A DNA stretch of 64,000 nucleotides from HGM13006 sp963650135 (GCA_963650135.1 CAVJLG010000039.1:54592-118591); one strand, 5' to 3'; positions 24,807 to 34,456 are shown, numbered from the stretch's first letter. Notes: generated by a model not told the origin, from the letters alone. Program-made: numbers and translations.

Positions 24807-25151
24807 ATGAAAAAACTGTTTGGAGAAACACCGCAGGAGCAGCTGAAATTCTTACAGCCGCGAATCATCATTACAGCCGCAGCCTTTGTGATCTCACTGA
24901 TTGGCCTCCTTTTCCGCTATGAAGAAATTGCTGCCGTCATTGGCGTTGTATTTCTTATGTGGGGCTGGGCTTACCTGAAGTCAAGATTCGGCTTTGTATC
25001 TTTTGCTGCATTTATATCAAAAAACTGGATATTTGCACTCCTTATCCTGATGATATTCCTTGTTGTTGGGTATTTTTTTTGCATTGTCGTATTTATTCTT
25101 GGACTGATCCAATACATTAGGCTAAAAACCAGCGGAGTTCAGCTATCATAA
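24807..25151 (+). CDS. Membrane protein, unknown
   Basis: 114 residues with a short cytoplasmic lead (MKKLFGETPQEQLKFLQPR) and three or four hydrophobic helices ending in VVFILGLIQYIRLKTS. The ATG was chosen for its GAAGGGAAG site; a longer reading frame upstream runs through the promoter. It is AT-richer than the flanking genes. No family recognised; control by the divergent XRE regulator is inferred from the operator. Confidence 0.62.
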   Translation: MKKLFGETPQEQLKFLQPRIIITAAAFVISLIGLLFRYEEIAAVIGVVFLMWGWAYLKSRFGFVSFAAFISKNWIFALLILMIFLVVGYFFCIVVFILGLIQYIRLKTSGVQLS

Positions 25152-25220
25152 TAGCGCCGCAAGAATTGTGACAATCAATCCACAGAGTAGGCTTCTATTA
25201 TTATACGCTTGGAGAAGAAA

Positions 25221-25880
25221 ATGAGATTTCACCGATATACTTATGACTTTGACGAATTCACAGTAGTTTCAGACCGCCCAATTTTCTCCGACGACTTTAT
25301 TTTGGGAATGTTATTTTCCATGGCGTTTCCCAACTGGCCCATTTTCTTAGTTGTCACTGCACTGCTTTTGGTTTTGGGTGGAATGATCATCCAGCTAGGC
25401 TTTATAATCTCCTATATATTCTTACTTATAATTTGGTGGATGATTTGCGTTGTCGGCATACATCGTTGTCGCTCAAAACTGCCGGTTTGGGTTAAACTGC
25501 CCTGTGCGCTATTTTCGATTACCGCACTACTTGCCTTGCCTAGCGTCTATCTGCTCACCGGAGGCTCTCTATACAGCAGTATCTCTAATGTTTATAAGGT
25601 TGTGTGGATTTATATCGGTGTGCTATTAGTAACTGACTCCATTGTTTATTTTATGCTGAAACGCAGGAATCCATTTTGCTGCATAATTGCCAGTCTGATG
25701 ATGTTAGGTGCCATAATATTTCTTCTTATTGGTGCTGCATGGTCGGTTTCATTTTATCAGGAGTATAGCTACCATGTAAGCACAACCTATCAGCATGTGT
25801 TCGCCCAAATCATCCAGCATACAAAAACGCTCTATAACAAAATCGACTTTCTTGGATGCAGAGCCTATGCAAATCAATAG
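25221..25880 (+). CDS. Membrane protein, unknown
   Basis: 219 residues. An N-terminal soluble stretch (MRFHRYTYDFDEFTVVSDRPI) is followed by about five hydrophobic segments between residues 30 and 180, and a C-terminal extracellular or cytoplasmic tail. The ATG at 25221 has a GGAG site 6 bases upstream. Base composition is visibly AT-rich with ATA and TTA codons, unlike its neighbours, suggesting recent acquisition with the XRE gene. Function unknown. Confidence 0.62.
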   Translation: MRFHRYTYDFDEFTVVSDRPIFSDDFILGMLFSMAFPNWPIFLVVTALLLVLGGMIIQLGFIISYIFLLIIWWMICVVGIHRCRSKLPVWVKLPCALFSITALLALPSVYLLTGGSLYSSISNVYKVVWIYIGVLLVTDSIVYFMLKRRNPFCCIIASLMMLGAIIFLLIGAAWSVSFYQEYSYHVSTTYQHVFAQIIQHTKTLYNKIDFLGCRAYANQ

Positions 25881-25915
25881 CCGCATCCTACCACATTCCA
25901 AAACCAGGTGCCATA

Positions 25916-25947
25916 AAGCAGCCCAACTCATCCCTGGGCTGCTTTTT
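25916..25947 (+). terminator. Intrinsic terminator
   Basis: The stem AAGCAGCCCA / TGGGCTGCTT is followed by TTTCTG and closes the membrane-protein pair. The remaining ~140 bases before the next promoter show nothing recognisable. Confidence 0.82.
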
Positions 25948-26068
25948 CTGCGCAATCCGCGCCGCTATACTGCGATTTGCAGCATTTCTGCACCGCATTT
26001 ATATAATCCGTTATATATTGTGCATAAAACTCTGCCCACAGAACCCGCCCTTTTGGGTAGAACTTCTA

Positions 26069-26097
26069 TTGAAAATACACAAATGACCCGGTATAAT
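26069..26097 (+). promoter_or_regulatory. Promoter of CoA-transferase 1
   Basis: TTGAAA (26069-26074) and TATAAT (26092-26097) with a 17-base spacer, about 80 bases before the gene. Confidence 0.75.
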
Positions 26098-26175
26098 AGG
26101 ATTGTTTGGATAGTAACTAAGGCATGAATTTGCCTACGAAAAATTGGGGGAATCCCCCGGAAAGAGGTTTGCCGA

Positions 26176-27486
26176 ATGACTTACGAAGATTACAAAAAAA
26201 TCTACGAATCGAAAAAAGGCACCGTCCAGGACGCTCTGGATATGATTCACTCCGGTGACGTGATCTGGTGCTCCAACAACTACAACGAGCCCGAGACTCT
26301 GTTTGGCCATCTCCATGAGATCGCTGACCGCGTGGACAATGTTATCGTTTACAAGAGCCGTATCGGTCGTTATCCCTTCATGATGACCCCCGGCATGAAC
26401 GGTCACATCAACTGCCACAACTACTTCTATGGTCCCTCCTATCGTGAGGCCCACAAGCTGCTGAACGCCAGCTTCATCCCCGTTGACCTGCCCAACTACT
26501 ACCGCATGGTCAACCGTCATAAGCCCTGCAACATCTTCACCGCTCAGGTTTCTCCCATGACCGAGGACGGCAAGCTGTACGTCGGCATGAACCAGACCAT
26601 CGAGTACTACGCCATTAAGGACGCAGTTGAGCAGCACAAGAAGATCATCGTTGAGGTGAACCCCAACCTGACCTACATGAACGGCTCCGCTTACATCCCC
26701 GTTGAGGCTGTTACCCTGCTGTACGAAGTCAACACCCCCGAGTATTGCATCGGACCTGTTACCACCACTCCCGAAGAGGACAAGATCGGCGAAATGGTCG
26801 CATCCCTCATCGAAGACGGCGACACCATCCAGATGGGCATCGGCGGTATCCCCGATACTGTCGGCAAGCACCTGATGGACAAGCATGACCTGGGCCTGCA
26901 CACCGAGCAGTTCACCTCTTCCATGGCTGACCTCATTGAGGCTGGCGTTATCACCGGTGCTCGCAAGGCTTACGATCAGGGCCTGCATGTCGGCGTATTT
27001 GCAGACGGCACCCATGAGCTGTATCAGTACCTGCACAACAACCCCAAGTGCCTCATGAAGCCCGGCCCCGAGGTTCTGAATCCCGGCAACATTGCTCGCC
27101 AGGATCACATGGTTTCCATCAACACCCTGGTTGAGATCGATCTGACCGGCCAGGTTTGCGCTGAGTCCATCGGACCTGTGCAGTACTCCGGTTCCGGCGG
27201 CGGCTTCTGCTTCACCCTGGGCACCTACTTCGCTGAGCACGGCAAGGGCATTCTGTGCTTCCAGTCCCGCACCAAGAAGGGCATGCCCAAGATTAAGGCT
27301 ACCCTGACTCCCGGCGCTGTTGTTACCCATCAGCGTAACTACATCCAGTATGTTGTTACCGAGAACGGCATTGCCGATCTCCGTGGTACCACCGTCCGCG
27401 AGCGTGCAAAGATGCTCATCAACCTGGCTCATCCCGATGACCGTGAGGAGCTCACCCGCGCTGCTAAGGAGCTTTACTACTTCTAA
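26176..27486 (+). CDS. Acetyl-CoA hydrolase/transferase family CoA-transferase, paralog 1 (butyryl- or 4-hydroxybutyrate-CoA type)
   Basis: 436 residues, the length of butyryl-CoA:acetate and 4-hydroxybutyrate CoA-transferases. Two Rossmann-like halves join near residue 200. The catalytic Glu is probably Glu244 in GLHTEQF, following GIGGIPDTVG. The C-terminal AHPDDREEL motif is typical. It would exchange CoA between an acyl-CoA and acetate in fermentation. Codon use (many GCT, GTT, CGT) suggests high expression, unlike the other two copies at 44941 and 48475. It has its own strong promoter and terminator. The substrate cannot be fixed from sequence. Confidence 0.88.
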   Translation: MTYEDYKKIYESKKGTVQDALDMIHSGDVIWCSNNYNEPETLFGHLHEIADRVDNVIVYKSRIGRYPFMMTPGMNGHINCHNYFYGPSYREAHKLLNASFIPVDLPNYYRMVNRHKPCNIFTAQVSPMTEDGKLYVGMNQTIEYYAIKDAVEQHKKIIVEVNPNLTYMNGSAYIPVEAVTLLYEVNTPEYCIGPVTTTPEEDKIGEMVASLIEDGDTIQMGIGGIPDTVGKHLMDKHDLGLHTEQFTSSMADLIEAGVITGARKAYDQGLHVGVFADGTHELYQYLHNNPKCLMKPGPEVLNPGNIARQDHMVSINTLVEIDLTGQVCAESIGPVQYSGSGGGFCFTLGTYFAEHGKGILCFQSRTKKGMPKIKATLTPGAVVTHQRNYIQYVVTENGIADLRGTTVRERAKMLINLAHPDDREELTRAAKELYYF

Positions 27487-27500
27487 TCTCCGCCCTCTCT

Positions 27501-27535
27501 GCCCGGCACAGCTTTTGCTGTGTCGGGCTTTTTTT
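27501..27535 (+). terminator. Intrinsic terminator after CoA-transferase 1
   Basis: The 12-bp stem GCCCGGCACAGC / GCTGTGTCGGGC is followed by T7. Confidence 0.92.
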
Positions 27536-27546
27536 GCCGTTTTTCC

Positions 27547-27576
27547 TTGCAGTCAGGGGGGGCGTTGTATTATAAT
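27547..27576 (+). promoter_or_regulatory. Promoter of the FliB-like gene
   Basis: TTGCAG and TATAAT separated by 18 bases, 62 bases before the start codon. Confidence 0.5.
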
Positions 27577-27638
27577 GGGAACGCGGAACTTTGAACTGGA
27601 ACTATTCTTTGCATTCATACTCATAAGGAGGCAATGCT

Positions 27639-28577
27639 ATGCGTTATATGAAGCCTGATTATTTGGAGCGTTTTTACTGCACCGCAGAAAACTGTCCCGC
27701 CCCATGTGCTGCTCCGGTCGATATCAGCTGGACCAGAACGTTAGGGGATACCTGCGAAACCGGCATCAGTCTATTCTGTCCCCAGGCAGCAAACCTGATT
27801 TTGCTCCACGAAGCGCCCACCGTCTACCGTACCCATCGGGATCAGGCCCCTGCTGCTTCGCTCTCCGGCATCACCGCCAGTCAGTTGTCCCTGCTGCTGG
27901 ACGCCCGGAAAACCGCAGACATCATCATTCAAAACCGTGCGCTGCCCCTTCGCTCCAACATCATGCTGCTTTTGATTTACAGCTATGAGTTTCAGCCCAT
28001 GATTACTTCCGGCTCCCGCTATGCCTATGACGAATTGGACTGGGGCTTTACGGAGCAGCCCTATCGTCAGCTGTCCTATGCCCTGACCTCCCAGGGAAAT
28101 TGGGAGATGAAGCGCAGCAATATGCTCCAGCTTTTGATCCAGCTTCATGAGCTGACCCGTGACGACCATCTGCTTCAGGATCACTTAACCCGTACCATTT
28201 CCCTGATTGAGCCATTGAGCGGTGAGGAGTACAAGGCCCTTCGTGACGACTTTGACCAATATATGAAGCCTCGGGACTATCTCTTTGAAAACCTGATGGT
28301 CTACTACACCCACCGCTATTTCCTGTCCCACGCTCAGGAGCAGACCGTCCTGCCCGGCATTCAGTTCGCCATGGTCAGCTTTGCGGTGATTCGCGCTATG
28401 TCCGCCCGGCTCTATCGGGATACCGGCGTACTTTCCGACCATGCTTTTGTGGCCCTGTGTCGTCACTACGCCCGCTCTGTCGAGGAGAATTCCCAGGTCC
28501 GCAGCATTCTAAACCAGCGGTTCCCCTCTGACCCCCTCTACTCCCAGGACAACCTCCAGCGGATGCTTTGGCAATAA
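27639..28577 (+). CDS. Protein related to flagellin lysine-N-methylase FliB
   Basis: 312 residues. The opening MKPDYLERFYCTAENCPAPC and the overall helical layout resemble FliB-family proteins, which begin with PxYxxxFxC and a DTCC metal-cluster motif. Here the motif is reduced to CPAPCAAPVDISW, so one or more cluster cysteines appear missing. No flagellar genes are in the window. The gene has an AAGGAGG site and ends immediately before the SLH-amidase gene. It could be a radical-type methylase, or a degenerate member with another role. Confidence 0.6.
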   Translation: MRYMKPDYLERFYCTAENCPAPCAAPVDISWTRTLGDTCETGISLFCPQAANLILLHEAPTVYRTHRDQAPAASLSGITASQLSLLLDARKTADIIIQNRALPLRSNIMLLLIYSYEFQPMITSGSRYAYDELDWGFTEQPYRQLSYALTSQGNWEMKRSNMLQLLIQLHELTRDDHLLQDHLTRTISLIEPLSGEEYKALRDDFDQYMKPRDYLFENLMVYYTHRYFLSHAQEQTVLPGIQFAMVSFAVIRAMSARLYRDTGVLSDHAFVALCRHYARSVEENSQVRSILNQRFPSDPLYSQDNLQRMLWQ

Positions 28578-28616
28578 ATGATCGGATTCAAAAAGAGAAA
28601 GGAAGGAAGCAATTCA

Positions 28617-31145
28617 ATGAACCATTGTAAGCGAGTGCTCATTACCCTTTGTATAATTCTGCTGCTTGGCGTAGCTGCCTATGCCGAAGACAGCCAGAGT
28701 CTCACCAACGAATGGTTTGGTGCCAACGGCTCCCAGAGCAATATACTCGGTATCGAATCCGTTACCCCGGATGATCCCCAGGTCAATGCACTGCTGGATC
28801 AGTTTTTCGCCCTGCGAGAAGCCGATTTTGGCGCACAATCCGGCATTGCGGTCTATTCCGACGCCGCACAAACAGCAGAGCTGATTGCGCCGCAGGTCCA
28901 GTCCGCTGTGGGCTCCACCCACCAAGCGCTGATTGATGGGCTGGAACACCGGATCAACGCCGACATGCTTGGGGCTACCGTCACCAGCTTTATCACATCC
29001 ATCACAGAAACCGACACCGGCTATGAGGCAACCGTATACGAATGGACCTTCTTTGACTACGATGACCTCAGCGACGGTGTTGGCGGCTCGGATACCGCCG
29101 GATTTGGCACAGAGCATCGGCTTACGCTGGGCTATGACGACGCCGGTCAACTGCAAATTCTTGCTGACGATTATACCGAAAGCGATGTGCTCACAGGTGA
29201 AATCACAGCACAGGATTCCTTTGAGGGAGATCTCAGCGCCAACCAGAAGTTTGCCGGCTATATCTCCGGTTACGACCCCATAAAAGCAGCGCTTTATTCC
29301 AACAAATATGTCAATCCCACGCCGCTTCCCGGCGGTAAGGTTGCCGACACCAGCTATTATAATCCCGCCTATCCCAACTATGTGGGGCAGGGCGGCGACT
29401 GTGCAAACTTTGTCTCGCAGTGCCTTACCGCAGGCGGATTTCCAACCTCCAGCCAGTGGAAATCCGGTTCTGCTGCATGGATCAACTGCGTCTATCAGAT
29501 CAATTACCTCCGCTCCTACGGTACATACATCGCATACCCCTCCGCCAGCGATATTCTCCCTGGCAGCCCGATGTATTATAACCGTTCCGCCAGCTTAAAC
29601 GGCGAATGGTACCACGTTGTGATCTGCTCCGGTCATAACAGCGCCGGTACACCGGTCATCAACGGGCACACTGTTGACCGTTACCGCCTTCCCTGGAATT
29701 TCAGCAACCAAACATACATTGCCACCGTTCAGCTCACCGCTGATACCATAGAAGGTTTGACCTTTACCGCAGACCGTCTGATTGTTCCCGCCTATGTCTC
29801 CGTCCCGCTGTATACCAGCTATCAGGCATCGGCCCCCAGCACTACGCTGAATTCAGACGTAGAAACCACCTATGACGTAATCACCACCTTTACGCAAAAC
29901 GGTACCAAATGGGCTGCAATCAGCGATGATGATTCCCTCCTGTACATCAAGCTCCAGGACGACATGCTTCTGGAGAGCCAGGGATATGTGCCGAAAATTA
30001 CACTCCCTGCTGCGGTTACAACCAACGATATTCTCAATGTCACTGTGCAGCCGGATGTCAGCGCCATGCAAAGCTGGACCATCACGCTCACCGACGAGGC
30101 CGGAACCAAGCAGACAGTTACCGGCACCAGCACCACCGCCGCCGTGCAGTTTGATTGCAAGGACATGCAGCCTGGCATCCTGACCGTCACCTACACCGGC
30201 GTTGACGGCACCATTGGTACATTTACCTCCCTTGCCAAGGTAAAGCTCACAGAAGCAGCAACCGTTTCCGGCACTTGCGGCGATAACGCCCGCTGGACGC
30301 TGGATAAGACCACCCAGCAGCTGGTCATTACCGGCAACGGCGACGTTTCTTCTGCGCCCTGGCTTCGGTTTGCCGGTAACATCAGCACTGTTGTGGTGTA
30401 TCCTAACATCACCGGTCTTCCGGAAGGCGCTTTCTCCGGCTGCACCGTCACCACCATCTATGGTCAGCCCGCTTTCCTGGAGAAGCTTGCGTCGGACCTC
30501 GGTGCCACATATGTTGCACTGCGGGAGTTTGCCGACGTGTTCCCCGGGGAGTGGTATTACGACGAGATCTATGCCGCCTATGACCGTGGCCTGTTCAACG
30601 GCGTTAGCACCGAGGAATTCGTTCCTTCCGACTCCATGACCCGCGCCATGATGGTCACCGTATTGGGCCGTTTGGCTGGCGTTGATCCTGCGGAATACGC
30701 GGACACCGCCATTCCCTTCACCGATGTGGCTTCAGGCAATTACTACACGCCCTATGTGGCATGGGCCTATACCACCGGCATTACCACCGGCGCTACAACA
30801 ACCTCCTTTGCTCCCAACCAGCAAGTAACCCGCGAACAGGCTGCTGCCTTCTTCACGCGGTATTTGGAATACATTGAGGTCACGCTGCCCGATTGCGAAA
30901 ATCCCCCCGCCTCCTATTCCGACGCCGCTTCCATTTCCGAGTATGCCGTTCCCTACATTCAGGAAATGACCCGCTGCGGAATTCTCAAGGGCGATACGGC
31001 CGGTACCGTTCGGCCCAATTCCAATATTACCCGTGCAGAAGCCGCTGTTATGACCATGCGGCTTGCCCGTGGGCTGGACGAAATCAAGCCTTCTGTAACG
31101 CCCGAACCTCCCACCGCTCCCACGGGTGATTTCCCTGCCGCATAA
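28617..31145 (+). CDS. Secreted amidase-domain protein with three SLH domains
   Basis: 842 residues. A signal peptide (about residues 1-25, ending VAAYAED) precedes a ~200-residue region of unknown fold. An Amidase_6-type cysteine-peptidase domain (about 235-385) follows, with putative catalytic Cys262 in GGDCANFVSQCL and His in WYHVVICSGH. Then come an Ig/lectin-like part and three SLH repeats (about 635-830: FADVFPGEWYYDEI, FTDVASGNYYTPYV, YSDAASISEYAVPY) that would bind secondary wall polymer. It probably remodels peptidoglycan or cleaves a wall-linked amide. The ATG has a GGAAGG site; the gene begins about 40 bases after the FliB-like gene. Confidence 0.85.
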   Translation: MNHCKRVLITLCIILLLGVAAYAEDSQSLTNEWFGANGSQSNILGIESVTPDDPQVNALLDQFFALREADFGAQSGIAVYSDAAQTAELIAPQVQSAVGSTHQALIDGLEHRINADMLGATVTSFITSITETDTGYEATVYEWTFFDYDDLSDGVGGSDTAGFGTEHRLTLGYDDAGQLQILADDYTESDVLTGEITAQDSFEGDLSANQKFAGYISGYDPIKAALYSNKYVNPTPLPGGKVADTSYYNPAYPNYVGQGGDCANFVSQCLTAGGFPTSSQWKSGSAAWINCVYQINYLRSYGTYIAYPSASDILPGSPMYYNRSASLNGEWYHVVICSGHNSAGTPVINGHTVDRYRLPWNFSNQTYIATVQLTADTIEGLTFTADRLIVPAYVSVPLYTSYQASAPSTTLNSDVETTYDVITTFTQNGTKWAAISDDDSLLYIKLQDDMLLESQGYVPKITLPAAVTTNDILNVTVQPDVSAMQSWTITLTDEAGTKQTVTGTSTTAAVQFDCKDMQPGILTVTYTGVDGTIGTFTSLAKVKLTEAATVSGTCGDNARWTLDKTTQQLVITGNGDVSSAPWLRFAGNISTVVVYPNITGLPEGAFSGCTVTTIYGQPAFLEKLASDLGATYVALREFADVFPGEWYYDEIYAAYDRGLFNGVSTEEFVPSDSMTRAMMVTVLGRLAGVDPAEYADTAIPFTDVASGNYYTPYVAWAYTTGITTGATTTSFAPNQQVTREQAAAFFTRYLEYIEVTLPDCENPPASYSDAASISEYAVPYIQEMTRCGILKGDTAGTVRPNSNITRAEAAVMTMRLARGLDEIKPSVTPEPPTAPTGDFPAA

Positions 31146-31150
31146 AGCAA

Positions 31151-31185
31151 TTCCCCCGATGCATTTTGCATCGGGGGATTCGTTT
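31151..31185. terminator. Bidirectional intrinsic terminator
   Basis: The stem TCCCCCGATGCA / TGCATCGGGGGA lies between convergent genes. Confidence 0.85.
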
Positions 31186-33745
31186 ATTCTGCTTCGATTT
31201 CGGTTTCTTCCGGTCTGGGCATTTCCTGCTTTAGCATCCGCTGTACGCTTGCACACCGCAGAATCACGCCGAGAATATGCATGGCGCAGGCCTGGAGCTC
31301 GCCGATCCGCATTTTCTGGCTGTAGTCCCGAACACCGCGGTTTTCGGTTTTGTCCTCAGAGGCCAAAGCCTGTGCAATTTCCTCCACCACATCCGGACCG
31401 CCGGGCTGAATCATATCGTTTCCGGCGCAGATGCTCAGGGCAGGCTGGCTGATTCCGCCGCCCCAGTCCGTCATGACGAAGCCCTTAAAGCCCCACTCAT
31501 CCCGGAGGATGGCCGTGGTCAGATCATAGTTATTGGCAGAGGGCATGCCGTTGATGTCGTTATAAGAGGTCATCACGCTGTAGGGCTGGGCAGTTTTCAC
31601 TGCAATCTCAAAGCCCTTGAGATAAATTTCCCGCAGAGCACGCTGAGACACGATATCGTTGGAGTTGGTGCGCAGTGTCTCCTGGTTGTTGCCCGCAAAA
31701 TGCTTAATGGTAACGCCCACGCCGTATTTCTGCACACCCTTGGTGATTGCCGCCGCACAATAGCCGGTCAGCAGCGGGTCCTCAGAGAAATACTCAAAGT
31801 TTCTGCCGCACAGGGGATTGCGGTGGATGTTCATGCCCGGCGCCAGCCACAGCTCCACGCCGTATTCCAGCATCTCCAGTGCCACGGCTGCGCCAAACCG
31901 CTCCAGCACCTGGGCATCCCAGGAGCAGGCCAGCAAAGAGCCCACCGGGAAGGCAGTGCAAAGCTGCTGACCAATCACCTCGCCTGCATCATCCTTAATC
32001 TTCTGGCTGATGCGAATCCCCGCAGGGCCGTCGGCCAGGGTGATGGGGGGAATGCCGTACTTTTCATAGAGATCTGCCGTTTCGCCCGCTGCACCGCGCA
32101 CCTTCATGCCGCCGCCACCCAGGATTCCATTAAAGGGCGGCTGGAACTCCGGGTCCTGCTGCACCTGCTCAGGCATGCCGGACATATCCATGCCAATACC
32201 GCAGACCAGGCTGCACAAATCGGATGCATCCATGGATGCCACAAACTCGCTGAGGGAGCAGGTCTTATTCAGCACATCCCGCAGCCGCAGATCCACGCGA
32301 TTGCGCCGCAGGGTATGATAGGGCTTCCGATACTTGACCTTAACCGTCCGGAATTCCCGGGCCGAGATCCGAACCGCATGCTGCTGTGCAAACTCCAGCT
32401 CTTCCTTTTCGCCGGGATAGGTATAGGCCGGAACCTCCTTTGCGGACAGGACGGCAAAGTCCTGGGGCACATGGCCCATCCGGTCAGACAGCACCAGCGT
32501 GGTCACGTTCTGGGGCAGGTATACCGCGCCGCAAACCGTGGTGCTGCGGCTATCGGTGCCCAGGCGAACGAAGTACATGCCCTTCTCCAGCACATAGCTG
32601 TAGGTTGCCTCATCAAAGGAGGCGAAGTCGGACAGCCGGAACTCCATGGTCAGGGTTTCCTCTTCACCGGGCGCCAAGAGCTTTGTCTTTGCAAAGGCAC
32701 ATAGCTTCTGCTTGGGCTGCTCCAGCTGGCCTTGGGGGCAGGAGAGATAGACCTGCATCACCTGGCGCGCTGCATACACGTCGCCGGTGTTTTCCACCGT
32801 GGCCGTTACTGTCAGGCGATCGCCGGTGGCTGCAAAAGAATAGGCCGACAGCTCGGTTTTGCCATAGCTAAGGCCATAGCCGAAGGGATAGAGCACATCC
32901 TCTCCAAAGCTGTCGAAATACCGATATCCCACATAGATGTCGTCGGTATAGGCCACATCAACCTGCTCCTGCTGCTGGCCCATGGTGGTCTGCACGTTGC
33001 CATTAAAGTGCTTCTGACTGTATTCCTGTGCCGTGGGATACTGGGTATAATGGAGCGGCCAGGTATCCGTCAGATGGCCGGAGGGCAGTACGCTGCCGGT
33101 GAGCACATCGGCCACCGCGCCTGCATCCTGTCCGGGCAGGCCCATAAACAGCACCGCCGTAAACTTCTTGGCATATTCGCCAATCTCCAAAAAACCTGCG
33201 GTATTCAGCAGCAGAACGGTCTTCTCAAAGTGGGTGGTCACCGCATCCATAAGCTTCTTTTCGCCTTCGGTGAGATAGATCATGCCGGGCTCGGCCTTCA
33301 TATCTGCGCCCTCACCGGCAACGCGGGTCAGCACCACAATGGCCGCATCATTGCCCACGGCAAAGCTGCGAACCTCCTCGCCGGACAGGGGCATTTCCTC
33401 ATTATAATACCCCTTGGGCTCCATAAATCCCTCCACGCACAGATTCTCGTGACTCAGGCACCAAGTGCGATATTTCCGCGCCAGGAGGCCGTCAGGTTTC
33501 AGAGACGGGCAGTTTTCGATTCCCTCCAGCAGGGAGATGGTTTTCAAATTGTTGACGTTGCCGGAGCCGGTACCGCCTTTGACGGTATACACCTGGCCCA
33601 CACCAAACAGTGCAACGGGAACCGGCTCTTCACTGCTGCCCAGCAGCGGCAGGGTATTTCCCACATTCTTCAGCAGCACCATACTCTCGGCCGCAAGCGC
33701 TCGGGCCGTGGCTGCATTTTTTATCATACGCGCAGACGCTTCCAT
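31184..33745 (-). CDS. Glycoside hydrolase family 3 beta-glucosidase, circularly permuted domain order
   Basis: 853 residues with no signal peptide, so cytoplasmic. The order is swapped relative to most GH3: the C-terminal alpha/beta sandwich comes first (about 20-250; AAESMVLLKNVGNTLPLL and GLPGQDAGAVADVL), then a fibronectin-III-like domain (about 290-400), then the N-terminal TIM barrel (about 560-800) with catalytic nucleophile Asp760 in VMTDWGGG and the IKHFAGNNQE motif. This order is known from Ruminococcus albus- and Butyrivibrio-type beta-glucosidases. It would hydrolyse imported beta-glucosides. An AGGAGG site precedes the ATG. Confidence 0.93.
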   Translation of the reverse strand: MEASARMIKNAATARALAAESMVLLKNVGNTLPLLGSSEEPVPVALFGVGQVYTVKGGTGSGNVNNLKTISLLEGIENCPSLKPDGLLARKYRTWCLSHENLCVEGFMEPKGYYNEEMPLSGEEVRSFAVGNDAAIVVLTRVAGEGADMKAEPGMIYLTEGEKKLMDAVTTHFEKTVLLLNTAGFLEIGEYAKKFTAVLFMGLPGQDAGAVADVLTGSVLPSGHLTDTWPLHYTQYPTAQEYSQKHFNGNVQTTMGQQQEQVDVAYTDDIYVGYRYFDSFGEDVLYPFGYGLSYGKTELSAYSFAATGDRLTVTATVENTGDVYAARQVMQVYLSCPQGQLEQPKQKLCAFAKTKLLAPGEEETLTMEFRLSDFASFDEATYSYVLEKGMYFVRLGTDSRSTTVCGAVYLPQNVTTLVLSDRMGHVPQDFAVLSAKEVPAYTYPGEKEELEFAQQHAVRISAREFRTVKVKYRKPYHTLRRNRVDLRLRDVLNKTCSLSEFVASMDASDLCSLVCGIGMDMSGMPEQVQQDPEFQPPFNGILGGGGMKVRGAAGETADLYEKYGIPPITLADGPAGIRISQKIKDDAGEVIGQQLCTAFPVGSLLACSWDAQVLERFGAAVALEMLEYGVELWLAPGMNIHRNPLCGRNFEYFSEDPLLTGYCAAAITKGVQKYGVGVTIKHFAGNNQETLRTNSNDIVSQRALREIYLKGFEIAVKTAQPYSVMTSYNDINGMPSANNYDLTTAILRDEWGFKGFVMTDWGGGISQPALSICAGNDMIQPGGPDVVEEIAQALASEDKTENRGVRDYSQKMRIGELQACAMHILGVILRCASVQRMLKQEMPRPEETEIEAE

Positions 33746-33832
33746 ATTTCATTCCTCCTGGCGTTTTATTCGTACCAATACTATACACGAAAACCCGCGG
33801 GGCTGCAACAGATTTTTGCTGCCCCGTATTCG

Positions 33833-33870
33833 CAAAAATGCCCCGCGCCGGCTGCGTGTCGGGCGGGGCA
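33833..33870 (-). terminator. Intrinsic terminator of the CBS-protein gene
   Basis: On the minus strand TGCCCCGC and GCGGGGCA pair around an inner GC-rich loop, followed by a T5 run. Confidence 0.75.
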
Positions 33871-33875
33871 GGGGG

Positions 33876-34304
33876 TTATCCCAGTGGTACCGCGTGGTTC
33901 TGGAAATACTGCTCCATACAGTATTCCATGATTTTCTGTCGTGTGACAATGCCAATGAACGCTTCCCGGTCATCCACCACCGGGACAAAGTTCTGCTCCA
34001 CTGCCATGGCTACCAGCTCTTTGGGCGATGTGGTAACCGTTACCGGCAGATAGTCCTTTTTCCGGGCGACCTCCATCACGGGTCTGCCCTCGGCGTCCTT
34101 CATGTTCATCATATAGTTGTTCTTGATGGCCCAGAGCAGGTCGCCCTCGGATATGGTGCCCACATATTCCCCGGTTCGCTTTAAAATCGGAATGGTAGCA
34201 AAGCGGCCGCCGTGTTCCATGCGCTCCAGGGCTTGGCGAATGGTGAAATCGTCGTAAATATATGTACAATTGGCTTTATGGGTCAGAAAAAACAGAATAT
34301 TCAT
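33876..34304 (-). CDS. Tandem CBS-domain protein
   Basis: 142 residues forming one Bateman pair: CBS1 about residues 8-62 (TIPILKRTGEYVGTISEGDLLWAI) and CBS2 about 82-135 (FVPVVDDREAFIGIVTRQKIMEYC). Such stand-alone pairs bind adenine nucleotides and regulate a partner protein. No partner is adjacent. The ATG has an AAAGGAGG site. Confidence 0.88.
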   Translation of the reverse strand: MNILFFLTHKANCTYIYDDFTIRQALERMEHGGRFATIPILKRTGEYVGTISEGDLLWAIKNNYMMNMKDAEGRPVMEVARKKDYLPVTVTTSPKELVAMAVEQNFVPVVDDREAFIGIVTRQKIMEYCMEQYFQNHAVPLG

Positions 34305-34396
34305 TAGGAAAGCCCCTCCTTTGTCTGTTTCACAGTTATTCTATCTTATTATACCATAGTTTTTCCCGCAAGCAATGAAGGAAGTATGAACGACGC

Positions 34397-34440
34397 AAAA
34401 AAAGCGCCGGAATTACAGAATCGTCTGCAACTCCGGCGCA
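34397..34440 (-). terminator. Intrinsic terminator after metY
   Basis: A 16-bp stem with mismatches (GCGCCGGAGTTGCAGA / TCTGTAATTCCGGCGC) is followed by T7 on the minus strand. Confidence 0.9.
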
Positions 34441-34456
34441 AAAGGGAGGGAATGAA

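Noticed and set aside
26134..27432. 432-codon minus-strand frame opposite CoA-transferase 1
   Set aside because: The plus strand encodes a complete family member with promoter and terminator; the other frame is an artefact of its strong codon bias.
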